The position numbers were made by a program, and so were the translations under genes. The notes under the pieces were generated by a model. It did no database searches. It was not told where the DNA came from and saw nothing but the letters and a program-made list of their open reading frames with translations. DNA of 6,453 bases from an uncultured Acidobacteriota bacterium (lineage in GTDB: Bacteria; Acidobacteriota; Vicinamibacteria; Vicinamibacterales; UBA8438), in the NCBI GenBank assembly GCA_937888665.1, contig CALBET010000041.1, positions 1-6,453 on the forward strand. The letters run 5' to 3'. Positions 1-5,851 of the stretch are shown here, in pieces. The number at the start of each line of letters is the position of its first letter. Position 1 is the first letter of the stretch.

Positions 1-1919
1 GGATGCACGGCCTTGCCCGCGTCCTGAATCGCCGTGTACCGCACGACCGTCGACCGGCCGGTTTCCGGGTCGACGTCGATGTCGCAGATGTTCGCGGCAA
101 AAGCGGGTCCGGCCATCGGCGCATTTATCGACGCGCTCCCCACCACCGGGCCTCCGGTCTTGGCGAGCGTCGCGGCCAGCTCGTTGAGCGTCAGCGGCGG
201 CCGCTCGTCGCCTTCCACGAGGGATCGGACGTGGCCGTCCTCCCACGCGACCTGGTTGGCCTCGAGGTTCCACACCTTGGCCGCGCGGAGCCGCAGCTGG
301 TCCTTGACGTCCTGGGCGGCGCCAATGATCGCCATACCGGTCGCGTAGCACGTACGGCTGCCGGCGGTCAGGTCGGTGTAGCCGGCGGTGTCGGTGTCGG
401 CCACGACAGGACGCACGCGTTCGACGGGGATGCCGAGTTCTTCCGACACCATGAGTGCCTGCGCGACCCGGGTACCGCCGATGTCAGGATTGCCCGTCAC
501 CACTGTTGCGCTACCGTCGGTGTCGAGGGCGACGGTGGCGCTCGAATTCATCCCCGCGTTGAACCAGAATCCGCACGCGACGCCGCGTCCCTGGTGTGCG
601 GCGAGCGGTGCGGTCCAGTGCGGATGCTCGCGCACGGCCTCGAGGACGGCCTTTAATCCGATTGGGCCGTATTTGGGTCCGTATGGTGCCTGATCGCCCT
701 CGCCAACGCCGTTCTGCAGCCGCAGCTCTATCGGATCGCGCCCGAGTTGGCGCGCCAGCTCGTCCATCAGCGACTCGGTCGCAAATGTAGACATGGGCGA
801 CCCCGGGGCCCGATAGGCCGCCACTTTCGGCTTGTTGACCAGCACGTCGAAGGACTCGACGAAAAAATTCGGGATGTTGTAGCAGGCGAGCGCGCACATG
901 GCGGCGGCCCCAGACGGCGACCCGGCGTAGGCACCCGCTTCGTACCACATGGAGGCCTTCGCGGCGACGAGCCGGCCGTCCAGCATGGCGCCAAGCTGCA
1001 TGACGATCCGGCAACCCGACGTCGGTCCAGTGGCGCGGAAGACCTCGTCGCGATCCATGACGATCTTGACCGGCCGTCCCGATTTTTGCGACAGCACGAT
1101 CGCGACCGGCTCGAGATACACGGGGATCTTGCCGCCGAAGCCACCGCCGATTTCGCTCGGGATCACGCGGATGGTGGCGGCGTCGAGGCCCAGAATGCCG
1201 GCACAGGCGTCGCGCACGATGAACGGGCCCTGGGTGGGACACCACACGACGACCCGGCCATCAGTGCCGTGGCGCGCGACACAGGCGTGGGGCTCGATAT
1301 ATCCCTGGTGCACCATGGGGGTCTGAAACTCGCCCTCGACGACGACCTCCGCGTCGACGAAACCCTGCTCCACATCCCCGCGACTCAGCTCCATCCGCCC
1401 AGCCACATTGGTCGGCCCGCTGGCCTCGGGTTGCCCGGACGTCTTGAGCCCGTCGTGCAGGATCGGCGCATCGGCGGCCAGCGCGTCCGCCAGACTCATC
1501 ACCGGTTCGAGCGGTTCGTAGACGACCTGGATGTGCTGGAGAGCCTCGCGCGCGACCGCGAGCGAGGTGGCGGCGACGGCAGCTACCGCGTGCCCGTCGT
1601 AGAGCACCTTGTCGTGCGCCATGAGGTTGTCGCCCATGTCGCCAAGGTCGAGCGCGCCCTCGCCGCCCAGCCACACCTTGGCGTCGGTTCTCGGGAAGTC
1701 GCGGCCGGTCACGACCGCCTTGACGCCCGGCAACGCCTCGGCGGCCGACGTGTCGATGGACACGATACGCGCGTGCGCGTGCGGGCTGCGGAGCACCGCC
1801 CCGTGCAGCATGCCGGGGAGTGAGAAGTCGGCGCCGAAGTTGGCGCGTCCCGTCACCTTGTCGGCACCGTCGTGCCGGATGGGCCGCGTCCCGATGTGCG
1901 TGAATTGGCGGGTGCTCAT
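1..1919 (-). CDS. Molybdopterin-binding (large) subunit of a xanthine dehydrogenase/CO dehydrogenase-family molybdenum hydroxylase, 3' end off window
   Basis: This is the catalytic subunit of a three-subunit molybdenum hydroxylase, which would hydroxylate or oxidise a small organic substrate at a Mo-MCD/MPT cofactor. The frame is open for 639 codons from the ATG at 1919 to the left edge, so the C-terminus, including the family's catalytic Glu, lies outside. Visible motifs are the N-terminal 'RHDGADKVTG' entry typical of the family, Q230 in TQGPF (next to Mo), the cofactor loop GGGFGGK at 258-264, AYRAPG at 368-373, DPIELR, and QDAGKAVH at the window edge. The AYRAPG loop is not the AYRCSFR loop of form I CO dehydrogenase. 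The residue after GGGFGGK is Ile, where vertebrate xanthine dehydrogenase has its substrate-binding Glu. Neither CO nor xanthine is therefore supported as substrate. The start overlaps the stop of the [2Fe-2S] gene by four bases (ATGA), with AAAGG just upstream. Family assignment is secure; substrate is unknown. Confidence 0.95.
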   Translation of the reverse strand, partial: MSTRQFTHIGTRPIRHDGADKVTGRANFGADFSLPGMLHGAVLRSPHAHARIVSIDTSAAEALPGVKAVVTGRDFPRTDAKVWLGGEGALDLGDMGDNLMAHDKVLYDGHAVAAVAATSLAVAREALQHIQVVYEPLEPVMSLADALAADAPILHDGLKTSGQPEASGPTNVAGRMELSRGDVEQGFVDAEVVVEGEFQTPMVHQGYIEPHACVARHGTDGRVVVWCPTQGPFIVRDACAGILGLDAATIRVIPSEIGGGFGGKIPVYLEPVAIVLSQKSGRPVKIVMDRDEVFRATGPTSGCRIVMQLGAMLDGRLVAAKASMWYEAGAYAGSPSGAAAMCALACYNIPNFFVESFDVLVNKPKVAAYRAPGSPMSTFATESLMDELARQLGRDPIELRLQNGVGEGDQAPYGPKYGPIGLKAVLEAVREHPHWTAPLAAHQGRGVACGFWFNAGMNSSATVALDTDGSATVVTGNPDIGGTRVAQALMVSEELGIPVERVRPVVADTDTAGYTDLTAGSRTCYATGMAIIGAAQDVKDQLRLRAAKVWNLEANQVAWEDGHVRSLVEGDERPPLTLNELAATLAKTGGPVVGSASINAPMAGPAFAANICDIDVDPETGRSTVVRYTAIQDAGKAVH

Positions 1920-2398
1920 GCTGTGACCTTTCGCATCTCGGCCGCGGCATCGAGCACGGCGCGAATAATCTTGTCGTAGCCGGTGCAGCGGCACAGGTTG
2001 CCGGCCAGCCAGTACCGCGCTTCCTGCTCGGTCGGGTCCGGGTTCGCGTCGAGCAGCGCCTTGGCGGCGACGATAAAGCCGGGCGTGCAGATGCCACACT
2101 GGAGCGCGGCCCCTTCCAGGAACGCCTGCTGGACCGGGTGTAGCGCGTCACGCGCCGCAATCCCTTCGACCGTCGTGACCGTGCGTCCCTGGACCTCCGC
2201 GGCCAGGACGAGGCAGGCGGGCACCAGTCGGCCGTCGAGCAGCACCGAGCAGGCGCCGCAGTCGCCGGTGCTGCAGCCTTCCTTCGTACCCGTCAGACCG
2301 AGGGTGTCGCGCAGCGCGGTGAGTAGGGTGTCTGGCCCCGAGCAGAGAAACTCCGCGGGTTCGTCGTTGATGGTCGTCTCGACACGAATACTGGACAC
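1916..2398 (-). CDS. [2Fe-2S] (small, CoxS-like) subunit of the molybdenum hydroxylase
   Basis: This 160-residue protein is the electron-transfer subunit that carries electrons from the Mo centre to FAD. All eight cluster ligands are present. C42, C47, C50 and C62 form the plant-ferredoxin-type cluster (KEGCSTGDCGACS region). C101, C104, C136 and C138 form the second cluster (QCGICTPG and NLCRCTGY) in the four-helix C-terminal domain. Length is normal for the family. Translation most likely begins at a GTG at 2396-2398, one base after the TGA of the FAD-subunit gene, with a GGGGGAA ribosome binding site five bases upstream. Its own TGA overlaps the ATG of the Mo subunit. The layout implies translational coupling of all three subunits. 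Confidence in function is very high; the exact start is slightly less sure because it is not ATG. Confidence 0.96.
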   Translation of the reverse strand: MSSIRVETTINDEPAEFLCSGPDTLLTALRDTLGLTGTKEGCSTGDCGACSVLLDGRLVPACLVLAAEVQGRTVTTVEGIAARDALHPVQQAFLEGAALQCGICTPGFIVAAKALLDANPDPTEQEARYWLAGNLCRCTGYDKIIRAVLDAAAEMRKVTA

Positions 2399-2399
2399 G

Positions 2400-3266
2400 T
2401 CAATTCCCCCGCGCGCGCTCGCAGGCGATGGCCGCGGCGCGTTTCGTTAAGACACCGGCGACCTGGCGTCGGTACGCCACCGTGCCGCGCTTGTCGTCGA
2501 TCGGTCGTGCGGCGGCGCGAGCCGCCGCGGCCGCTCGGTCGAGCGCGGCCGCGTCCACATGCGTGCCAATGAGCGCCTGGGCGGCGTCGGGCACGAGGAT
2601 CGGCGTGGGGGCCACGGCGGCGAGGGCGACGCGCGCCGCCGTGCAGACGCCGGTCGCGTCGAGCGTGACGCTCACCGCCGCACCGACGACCGCAATGTCC
2701 ATTTCCGAACGAGGGGTCAGGCGCAGATACGCGTCGGCGGTCAACGCGTCCGGAAGCGGGAGCACCAGGGCTGCCAGGAACTCTCCACTGGTCAGTACGT
2801 TCTGGCCAGGCCCGGACATGAAGTGCTCTGCCGCGACCGTCCGCTGACCCTGCGGGCCCACGATGAGGCACTCCGCGCGGTTGACGATCAGCGGGCACGG
2901 AGTGTCGGCGGCGGGCGACGCGTTGCACATGTTGCCGCCAACCGATCCGCGTCCCTGAATCTGCGTTGACCCGATGAGGGCGACAGATTCGGCCAACCCT
3001 GGCCACCGCCGCCGCAGTTCGTCGTGCTCGCAGATGGCGGCGCCCGGCGTGGCGGCGCCGAGCCGCAGCCCCTGATCATCAATCGTGATGTCTACCAACT
3101 CCGGAATCCGCTTGACGTCGATGAACGCCGTCGGCTGTCTCACTCCGGAGCGGAACTGAACCAGAAGGTCGGTGCCGCCGGCCAGGACCCGTGCCCCCGG
3201 GTCGGCCTGCATCAGGCGGACCGCCTCGTCCACGGTTCCTGGTGCCTCGTATCGGATTGCCTGCAT
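2400..3266 (-). CDS. FAD-binding (medium, CoxM-like) subunit of the molybdenum hydroxylase
   Basis: This 288-residue flavoprotein subunit would accept electrons from the [2Fe-2S] clusters and pass them to the terminal acceptor. It has the family's two FAD-pyrophosphate motifs: AGGTDLL at about 29-35 and GRGSVGGNMCNASPAAD at about 105-121. The C-terminal CoxM-type domain follows, with RSEMDIAVVGAAVSV at about 186-200 and YRRQVAGVLTKRA near the end. Length is typical of the family. The ATG at 3266 is the only reasonable start, because an in-frame TAA lies three codons before it. No strong Shine-Dalgarno sequence is seen there, unlike the downstream genes. This is the first gene of the operon (order M-S-L). 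A strong inverted repeat (3290-3315) ends 23 bases before its start codon and may control the operon. Confidence 0.95.
   Translation of the reverse strand: MQAIRYEAPGTVDEAVRLMQADPGARVLAGGTDLLVQFRSGVRQPTAFIDVKRIPELVDITIDDQGLRLGAATPGAAICEHDELRRRWPGLAESVALIGSTQIQGRGSVGGNMCNASPAADTPCPLIVNRAECLIVGPQGQRTVAAEHFMSGPGQNVLTSGEFLAALVLPLPDALTADAYLRLTPRSEMDIAVVGAAVSVTLDATGVCTAARVALAAVAPTPILVPDAAQALIGTHVDAAALDRAAAAARAAARPIDDKRGTVAYRRQVAGVLTKRAAAIACERARGN
2404..2410 (-). promoter_or_regulatory. Ribosome binding site for the GTG-started [2Fe-2S] subunit
   Basis: GGGGGAA on the minus strand, within the last codons of the FAD-subunit gene, lies five bases before the GTG at 2398. It supports that GTG as the start, since no ATG exists near the expected N-terminus (SSIRVETTIN). 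Confidence 0.55.
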
Positions 3267-3289
3267 CCAGGGATCTTAGCTCGAATTGC

Positions 3290-3315
3290 CCGCGGGGTTC
3301 TGTAGGACCCCGCGG
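3290..3315. promoter_or_regulatory. GC-rich inverted repeat in the leader of the hydroxylase operon
   Basis: The left arm CCGCGGGGT (3290-3298) and right arm ACCCCGCGG (3307-3315) are perfectly complementary over 9 bp. Inside them a T-G wobble and a C-G pair can extend the stem to 11 bp around a TGTA tetraloop. It ends 23 bases upstream of the FAD-subunit ATG on the minus strand, and no T-run follows on either strand. It could be an operator for a dimeric regulator or an RNA hairpin in the 5' leader. It is unlikely to be a classical terminator. The structure is seen; the role is inferred. Confidence 0.5.
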
Positions 3316-3369
3316 CCACGCTGCCCGCTCCTGCGCCGGTCCGCGGCGGGCGAGAAGGCTGATCGGGAT

Positions 3370-3519
3370 GTGACTGACGGCGCGGGGGTGTTTGCGGCGG
3401 GCGCGCGGTCGCAGCGCCTCACCCAGGGCGACGTGATCGTCGTCCTCGCCGGCACGCCGCACAGGTTTCCCGAAATGCCGGAGCCGCTCAGCTATCTGCT
3501 CGTCAAGGTGTTCTACTGA
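3370..3519 (+). pseudogene. C-terminal remnant of a cupin-domain protein
   Basis: Read from the GTG at 3370 this gives 49 residues that look like the end of a small cupin protein. GAGVFAAGARSQRLTQGDVI leads into the second cupin motif, GDVIVVLAGTPHRF, with its metal-ligand-type His, and a closing strand (SYLLVKVFY). The first cupin motif (HxH...E) and the preceding beta strands are absent. Only about 100 bases separate this point from the hydroxylase operon start, too little for them. The frame stays open upstream to about 3286, but those residues (PAGFCRTPRPRC...) do not resemble a cupin. The best reading is a 5'-truncated gene left after a deletion or rearrangement. Expression as a short protein cannot be excluded. 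Family call is moderately sure; no function should be assumed. Confidence 0.6.
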
Positions 3520-3661
3520 ACGACACGGGCACCGTGCCCATCCCGAACATGATCAGGGTGGAAGGAACCGACCGCGAGCCGATCTCGTGACCGCAGTGTC
3601 CAACACCGTATGGCACTGGCTGAGGTCGCCGGCTCGCTCGCGCCGGACCGAGGCCCTCGTC
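3520..3661. other. Intergenic stretch between cupin remnant and TonB-domain gene
   Basis: No convincing gene. A short hairpin, GGGCA (3527-3531) with TGCCC (3535-3539), begins eight bases after the cupin stop but lacks a T-run. One frame is open from before 3519 to a TGA at 3588-3590 (ending NMIRVEGTDREPIS). Another frame, from a GTG at 3597 to a TAG at 3707, overlaps the TonB-domain start. Neither has recognisable homology. No clear promoter was found for the downstream gene. Confidence 0.3.
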
Positions 3662-3668
3662 GAGGAGG
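3662..3668 (+). promoter_or_regulatory. Ribosome binding site of the TonB-domain gene
   Basis: GAGGAGG lies nine bases before the ATG at 3678. It is a near-perfect Shine-Dalgarno sequence and fixes the start directly before the signal peptide. Confidence 0.7.
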
Positions 3669-3677
3669 TCACTTCGA

Positions 3678-4052
3678 ATGTCAATACGTTGTCTGACGGT
3701 CGGTAGCATCGCACTCTGTCTCGTGCTGGGCACGACTACGTGCGCATGGCGCCAGAGCGGTCCCGAGCCGCTCCGAGTCGGAGGCAATGTCCTTCCACCG
3801 GAAAGGACCAGGAACGTGAACCCACAGTATCCGCCCGAGGCGCGATCGGCACGGGTTGGTGGGGTCGTCATCATGGACATTGTCATAGGCCCCGATGGGC
3901 GCGTTGCCACGGCCGAGGTCGTGCGATCAATCCCGATGCTGGACGACGCCGCCCTCGCGGCGGTCACCCAGTGGCAGTATCGGCCGACCCTGCTCAACGG
4001 CGTCGCGGTCCCGATAGCGACCACCGTGACGATGAACTTCCAATTGCGATGA
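3678..4052 (+). CDS. Short exported protein with a TonB C-terminal domain
   Basis: This is a 124-residue protein. Residues 1 to about 22 form a signal peptide or membrane anchor (SIRC, then hydrophobic TVGSIALCLVLGTTT), followed by a TonB C-terminal domain. Family hallmarks are NPQYPPEARSARVGGVV (about 48-64), the IGPDGRV turn (70-76), SIPMLDDAALAAVTQW (84-99) and YRPTLLNGVAVP (101-112). In classical TonB this domain contacts the TonB box of outer-membrane receptors to pass on proton-motive energy. Here the usual long Pro-rich periplasmic spacer is missing and the protein is about half the normal length, so direct spanning of the periplasm is doubtful. The motif style (RVGGNVLPPERTRNVNPQYP) is that of the many TonB-domain paralogues of Acidobacteriota. 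A Cys at 22 follows TTT, which is not a canonical lipobox. No ExbB, ExbD or receptor gene lies nearby. Domain call is sure; physiological role is not. Confidence 0.88.
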   Translation: MSIRCLTVGSIALCLVLGTTTCAWRQSGPEPLRVGGNVLPPERTRNVNPQYPPEARSARVGGVVIMDIVIGPDGRVATAEVVRSIPMLDDAALAAVTQWQYRPTLLNGVAVPIATTVTMNFQLR

Positions 4053-4202
4053 GCGATACGAACTGAGCGCAGCCGTGCTGGAGGCACGAACGGATGCGGT
4101 GGTTCTACTCGGCCGCCGGCCTGGGTAGTCTGAGACCTGCGCCCGAAAGTGGTCGCGCACGTGCGGGGTGTCCATCGCGAACGAGGGCACTCGTATTCGG
4201 GC
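4053..4202. other. Convergent intergenic region with two small dyads
   Basis: This gap separates the TonB-domain gene from the 3' end of the Sel1 gene. A 5-bp stem, CGTGC (4074-4078) with GCACG (4084-4088), lies 21 bases after the TonB-domain stop. A perfect 10-bp palindrome CGCACGTGCG lies at 4156-4165. Neither is followed by a T-run, so any terminator role is weak. No supported gene was found. Confidence 0.3.
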
Positions 4203-5522
4203 TCAATAGGCCAGCCGGAACTGCTCGGGCGTTGGCATCCACTCTCGCGCGCGGCGTTGGGCGCGGGCGATCTGGTCCGCGCTCATGTGCACTGCCACGG
4301 CGTCTCGGGCCCTCACGGACCTGGCGCGATCCTCCTCGCCCCGGTAGGACCGCGCGGCCAGATTGAACCATGTGTGGGCGTCCACGTCGTCCTGGGAGAC
4401 ACCTAGGCCACTGCTGTGCATACCGCCGAGGGCGAACTGCGCGTCGCCATGTCCCTGGTCGGCCGCGAGACGAAACCACCGTGCTGCCTCGGCATGGTCC
4501 TGCGGCACTCCTTGACCACGGCGATAGATGCCTCCGACGTAAAACTGCGCGGCGGCATGTCCCTGCTCCGCCTCGAGGCGATACCGGTTCATGACCCCGC
4601 GGCGGAACCGCGCGTCCTCCTGCGGCCCGTCGCCCACCCAGTCTCTATACCCGAGATCCGGCTGTGCCCCCGAGCCCCCCGAGTCGGCCAATGCACGCTG
4701 CTCATCGAGCACTCGCTTCGCATACATGAAGCCCAGGCTCACCTGCGCTCCCGCGTTCCCTTGGTCGGCCGCGAGCCGATACCAGCGGACCGCCTCCGTG
4801 TCGTCCTGGGGGACGCCGTGGCCGTAGGCGTGCATGTCCCCGAGGTTGTACTGGGCAGCGACGTGGCCCTGCCCGGCCGCCCGGCGATACCACCGAACCG
4901 CTTCGGTGGCCTGGCGCCCGTTCTCGGAGTCCAAGTACATAGTCCCGAGCCGGAACTGCGCGTCGGAGTCTCCCTCATCGGCCGCGACGCGAAACCAGCG
5001 GAGCGCCGTCGCGCGGTCTCTGGGGGCAGTCCGTCCTTGCGCGTACATCAGGCCGAGAAGGGATCGCGCGTCCGTGAGTCCCTGCTCGGCCGCCTCGAGA
5101 TACCAGCGGATCGCCTCGGCGCCCTCCTGCGGGACACCCTGACCAGAGTCGTACAACGCTCCGAGCTGGAACTGGGCGGCGGCGTGTCCCTGCTCGGCCG
5201 CGAGCCGATACCAGCGGGAGGCCCGGTCAAAGTCTTGCCGGATACCGCGGCCTTGCACGTACATGACCCCGAGGTAGAACTGCGCGTCGGCGTGTCCCCG
5301 GTCGGCCGCGAGGCGAAACCAGCGGCCAGCCTCGGCGTCGTCCTGCGGGTCCCCCTGGCCCACCCAGTATCTGTACCCGACGCCGAACTGCGCCGTCGCG
5401 TCACCCCGCTCGGCCAACACGCGCTGCTCGTCCGGCGTTGCCTGCGCGTGGAGGCGCGCGTCGGGAACGAGCGCACTGATGCAGACCACAAGGGCGATGA
5501 CGCCTGCGCGTGTCGCTGTCAT
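4203..5522 (-). CDS. Secreted Sel1-repeat (TPR-like) protein
   Basis: This 439-residue protein has an N-terminal signal peptide (TATRAGVIALVVCISALVP, AQA cleavage-type site near 26-28). About eight to nine Sel1 repeats follow, each a 36-residue helix pair of the form AxAQFxLGxMYxxGxGVPQDxxEAxRWYRLAAxQGH. Repeats 1 to 6 span about 41-256, and two more regular ones begin near 323 and 359. The last runs into WFNLAARSYRGEEDRARSVR and a closing MSADQIARAQRRAREW helix, a common Sel1-protein ending. Sel1 arrays are protein-interaction scaffolds; the partner is unknown, and export implies action outside the cytoplasm. Residues 257-322 break the periodicity: 273-304 resemble 31-63 (see repeat entries). 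The ATG at 5522 is chosen because GGAGGGG precedes it and the signal peptide follows directly; the more upstream in-frame start at 5579 adds a Gly-rich stretch with no better support. The ATG shares an ATGA with a candidate small gene upstream. Confidence 0.92.
   Translation of the reverse strand: MTATRAGVIALVVCISALVPDARLHAQATPDEQRVLAERGDATAQFGVGYRYWVGQGDPQDDAEAGRWFRLAADRGHADAQFYLGVMYVQGRGIRQDFDRASRWYRLAAEQGHAAAQFQLGALYDSGQGVPQEGAEAIRWYLEAAEQGLTDARSLLGLMYAQGRTAPRDRATALRWFRVAADEGDSDAQFRLGTMYLDSENGRQATEAVRWYRRAAGQGHVAAQYNLGDMHAYGHGVPQDDTEAVRWYRLAADQGNAGAQVSLGFMYAKRVLDEQRALADSGGSGAQPDLGYRDWVGDGPQEDARFRRGVMNRYRLEAEQGHAAAQFYVGGIYRRGQGVPQDHAEAARWFRLAADQGHGDAQFALGGMHSSGLGVSQDDVDAHTWFNLAARSYRGEEDRARSVRARDAVAVHMSADQIARAQRRAREWMPTPEQFRLAY
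4341..5402 (-). repeat. Tandem 108-bp Sel1-coding repeats
   Basis: About eight to nine units of roughly 108 bp encode the Sel1 repeats. They keep similarity at the DNA level: motifs such as CTGCGCGTCG, TCGGCCGCGAG and CCTGCGGGAC-like strings recur at this spacing. This suggests fairly recent expansion or gene conversion within the gene. The periodicity also keeps the opposite strand largely free of stops. Confidence 0.8.
4542..4706 (-). repeat. Decayed internal copy of the Sel1 protein's N-terminal block
   Basis: Bases 4611-4706 (DEQRALADSGGSG...WVGDGPQEDA) align with 5334-5432 (DEQRVLAERGDAT...WVGQGDPQDDA). Twenty of 32 residues match, and about 67 of 90 hand-aligned bases match with one codon gap. 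The next part, 4591-4615, matches 5263-5287 at 21 of 25 bases. The order is the same as at the N-terminus, but about 51 and 45 bases are missing between the matching segments. The block was probably copied into the seventh repeat and then shortened in frame. Confidence 0.7.
5334..5432 (-). repeat. Source segment of the internal duplication (N-terminal region of the Sel1 protein)
   Basis: Encodes residues 31-63, just after the signal peptide: a DEQR lead-in plus the first, slightly atypical Sel1 repeat (GYRYWVGQG). This is the presumed parent of the copy at 4611-4706. The direction is inferred, because the lead-in segment belongs naturally at the start of the mature protein. Confidence 0.65.
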
Positions 5523-5716
5523 GTTCGCCCCTCCAGAACCCCCGTCTCCCCCTGGGTTGGACTCCGCCCGCCTCCACACGTCCCGCGACCGACCAGTGTC
5601 CTTAGCAGCCCGGCGGGTGCCCGCCCAGGGCCCAGCGCCTGGCGCTCAGGAGCGATGACCTCTCGTCCCCGCACCGTCAGGAATCCGCAGGTGAGGCAGG
5701 GTTGCGGCTCCGGCAT
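5519..5716 (-). CDS. Candidate 65-residue protein with an N-terminal CxxC, coupled to the Sel1 gene
   Basis: The ATG at 5716 has GAGG seven bases upstream, and the TGA overlaps the Sel1 ATG in an ATGA. Both are features of a real gene in a translationally coupled pair. The N-terminus, PEPQPCLTCGFLTVRGRE, vaguely recalls the first half-knuckle of small Cys-rich zinc-ribbon proteins (CPCC-type, 'CPCCGYLTL'). The second Cys pair expected there is missing; the only later Cys is at about residue 47. The rest is Gly/Arg/Ala-rich and unrecognised, and could be non-coding sequence in an open GC-rich frame. No signal peptide or membrane segment is present. It may be a real small gene, the remnant of a zinc-ribbon gene, or simply the leader of the Sel1 transcript. 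Confidence 0.35.
   Translation of the reverse strand: MPEPQPCLTCGFLTVRGREVIAPERQALGPGRAPAGLLRTLVGRGTCGGGRSPTQGETGVLEGRT
5528..5534 (-). promoter_or_regulatory. Ribosome binding site of the Sel1 gene
   Basis: GGAGGGG on the minus strand lies five bases before the ATG at 5522 (seven from its GGAGG core). It decides this start over the in-frame one at 5579. Confidence 0.65.
5612..5646. repeat. Two adjacent short inverted repeats
   Basis: GGCGGG (5612-5617) pairs with CCCGCC (5620-5625). Nine bases later AGCGCC (5634-5639) pairs with GGCGCT (5641-5646). Both have very short spacers, so they read more naturally as double-stranded protein sites or cruciform-like dyads than as RNA hairpins. They lie about 90-125 bases upstream of the Sel1 ATG, inside the candidate small gene. 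GC-rich sequence makes chance dyads likely. Confidence 0.3.
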
Positions 5717-5851
5717 CGAGGCACCTCAGTGAGCGGATCCAGAAGAAGTCGTTGGACCTATCCGTCCACGCGAATATGGCGAAGGGCGTGCGGAGGCCAT
5801 CATACCAACCATCCTCCCCGCGGAGCCCGCCCGTCTCATTGGATCTCGACC
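5717..5851. other. Gene-free stretch upstream of the candidate small gene
   Basis: Less GC-rich than its surroundings. Frames are open on both strands, but none gives a recognisable protein. It probably holds the promoter for the leftward small-gene/Sel1 transcript and possibly decayed upstream sequence of the permease remnant. Confidence 0.3.
5799..5807 (-). promoter_or_regulatory. Possible extended -10 promoter element reading leftward
   Basis: On the minus strand TGG-TATGAT matches an extended -10 box (TGnTATAAT) with one mismatch in the hexamer. There is no good -35 box 17 bp upstream. It lies about 80 bases before the ATG at 5716 and about 280 before the Sel1 ATG, in a relatively AT-rich patch. 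Suggestive only. Confidence 0.25.

Noticed and set aside
747..1823. 358-codon open frame on the plus strand
   Set aside because: Antisense to the molybdopterin subunit, whose frame is continuous and full of family motifs. The composition is Arg/His/Gly/Asp-rich with no recognisable domain.
3597..3707. 36-codon frame before the TonB-domain gene (SNTVWHWLRSPARSRRTEAL...)
   Set aside because: It overlaps the signal-peptide region of the real gene, has no evident ribosome binding site and no secure homology. A weak resemblance to permease N-termini was considered but is too short.
3503..4087. 194-codon open frame on the minus strand
   Set aside because: Shadow of the TonB-domain gene, which has a clear domain, signal peptide and ribosome binding site on the other strand.
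4341..5402. Regular repeats that might suggest a CRISPR or other non-coding array
   Set aside because: The unit is about 108 bp, contiguous and coding, with Sel1 consensus residues and no unique spacers.
5523..5579. Longer N-terminus for the Sel1 protein starting at 5579
   Set aside because: It would put 19 Gly/Arg-rich residues before a good signal peptide. The ATG at 5522 has a strong ribosome binding site in the right place.
4416..5732. 438-codon open frame on the plus strand
   Set aside because: It lies antisense to the Sel1 repeats. Its own apparent repeats (VSLLGREPIPA-like) are mirror images of the 108-bp units, and it matches no known family. GC-rich periodic sequence explains the lack of stops.
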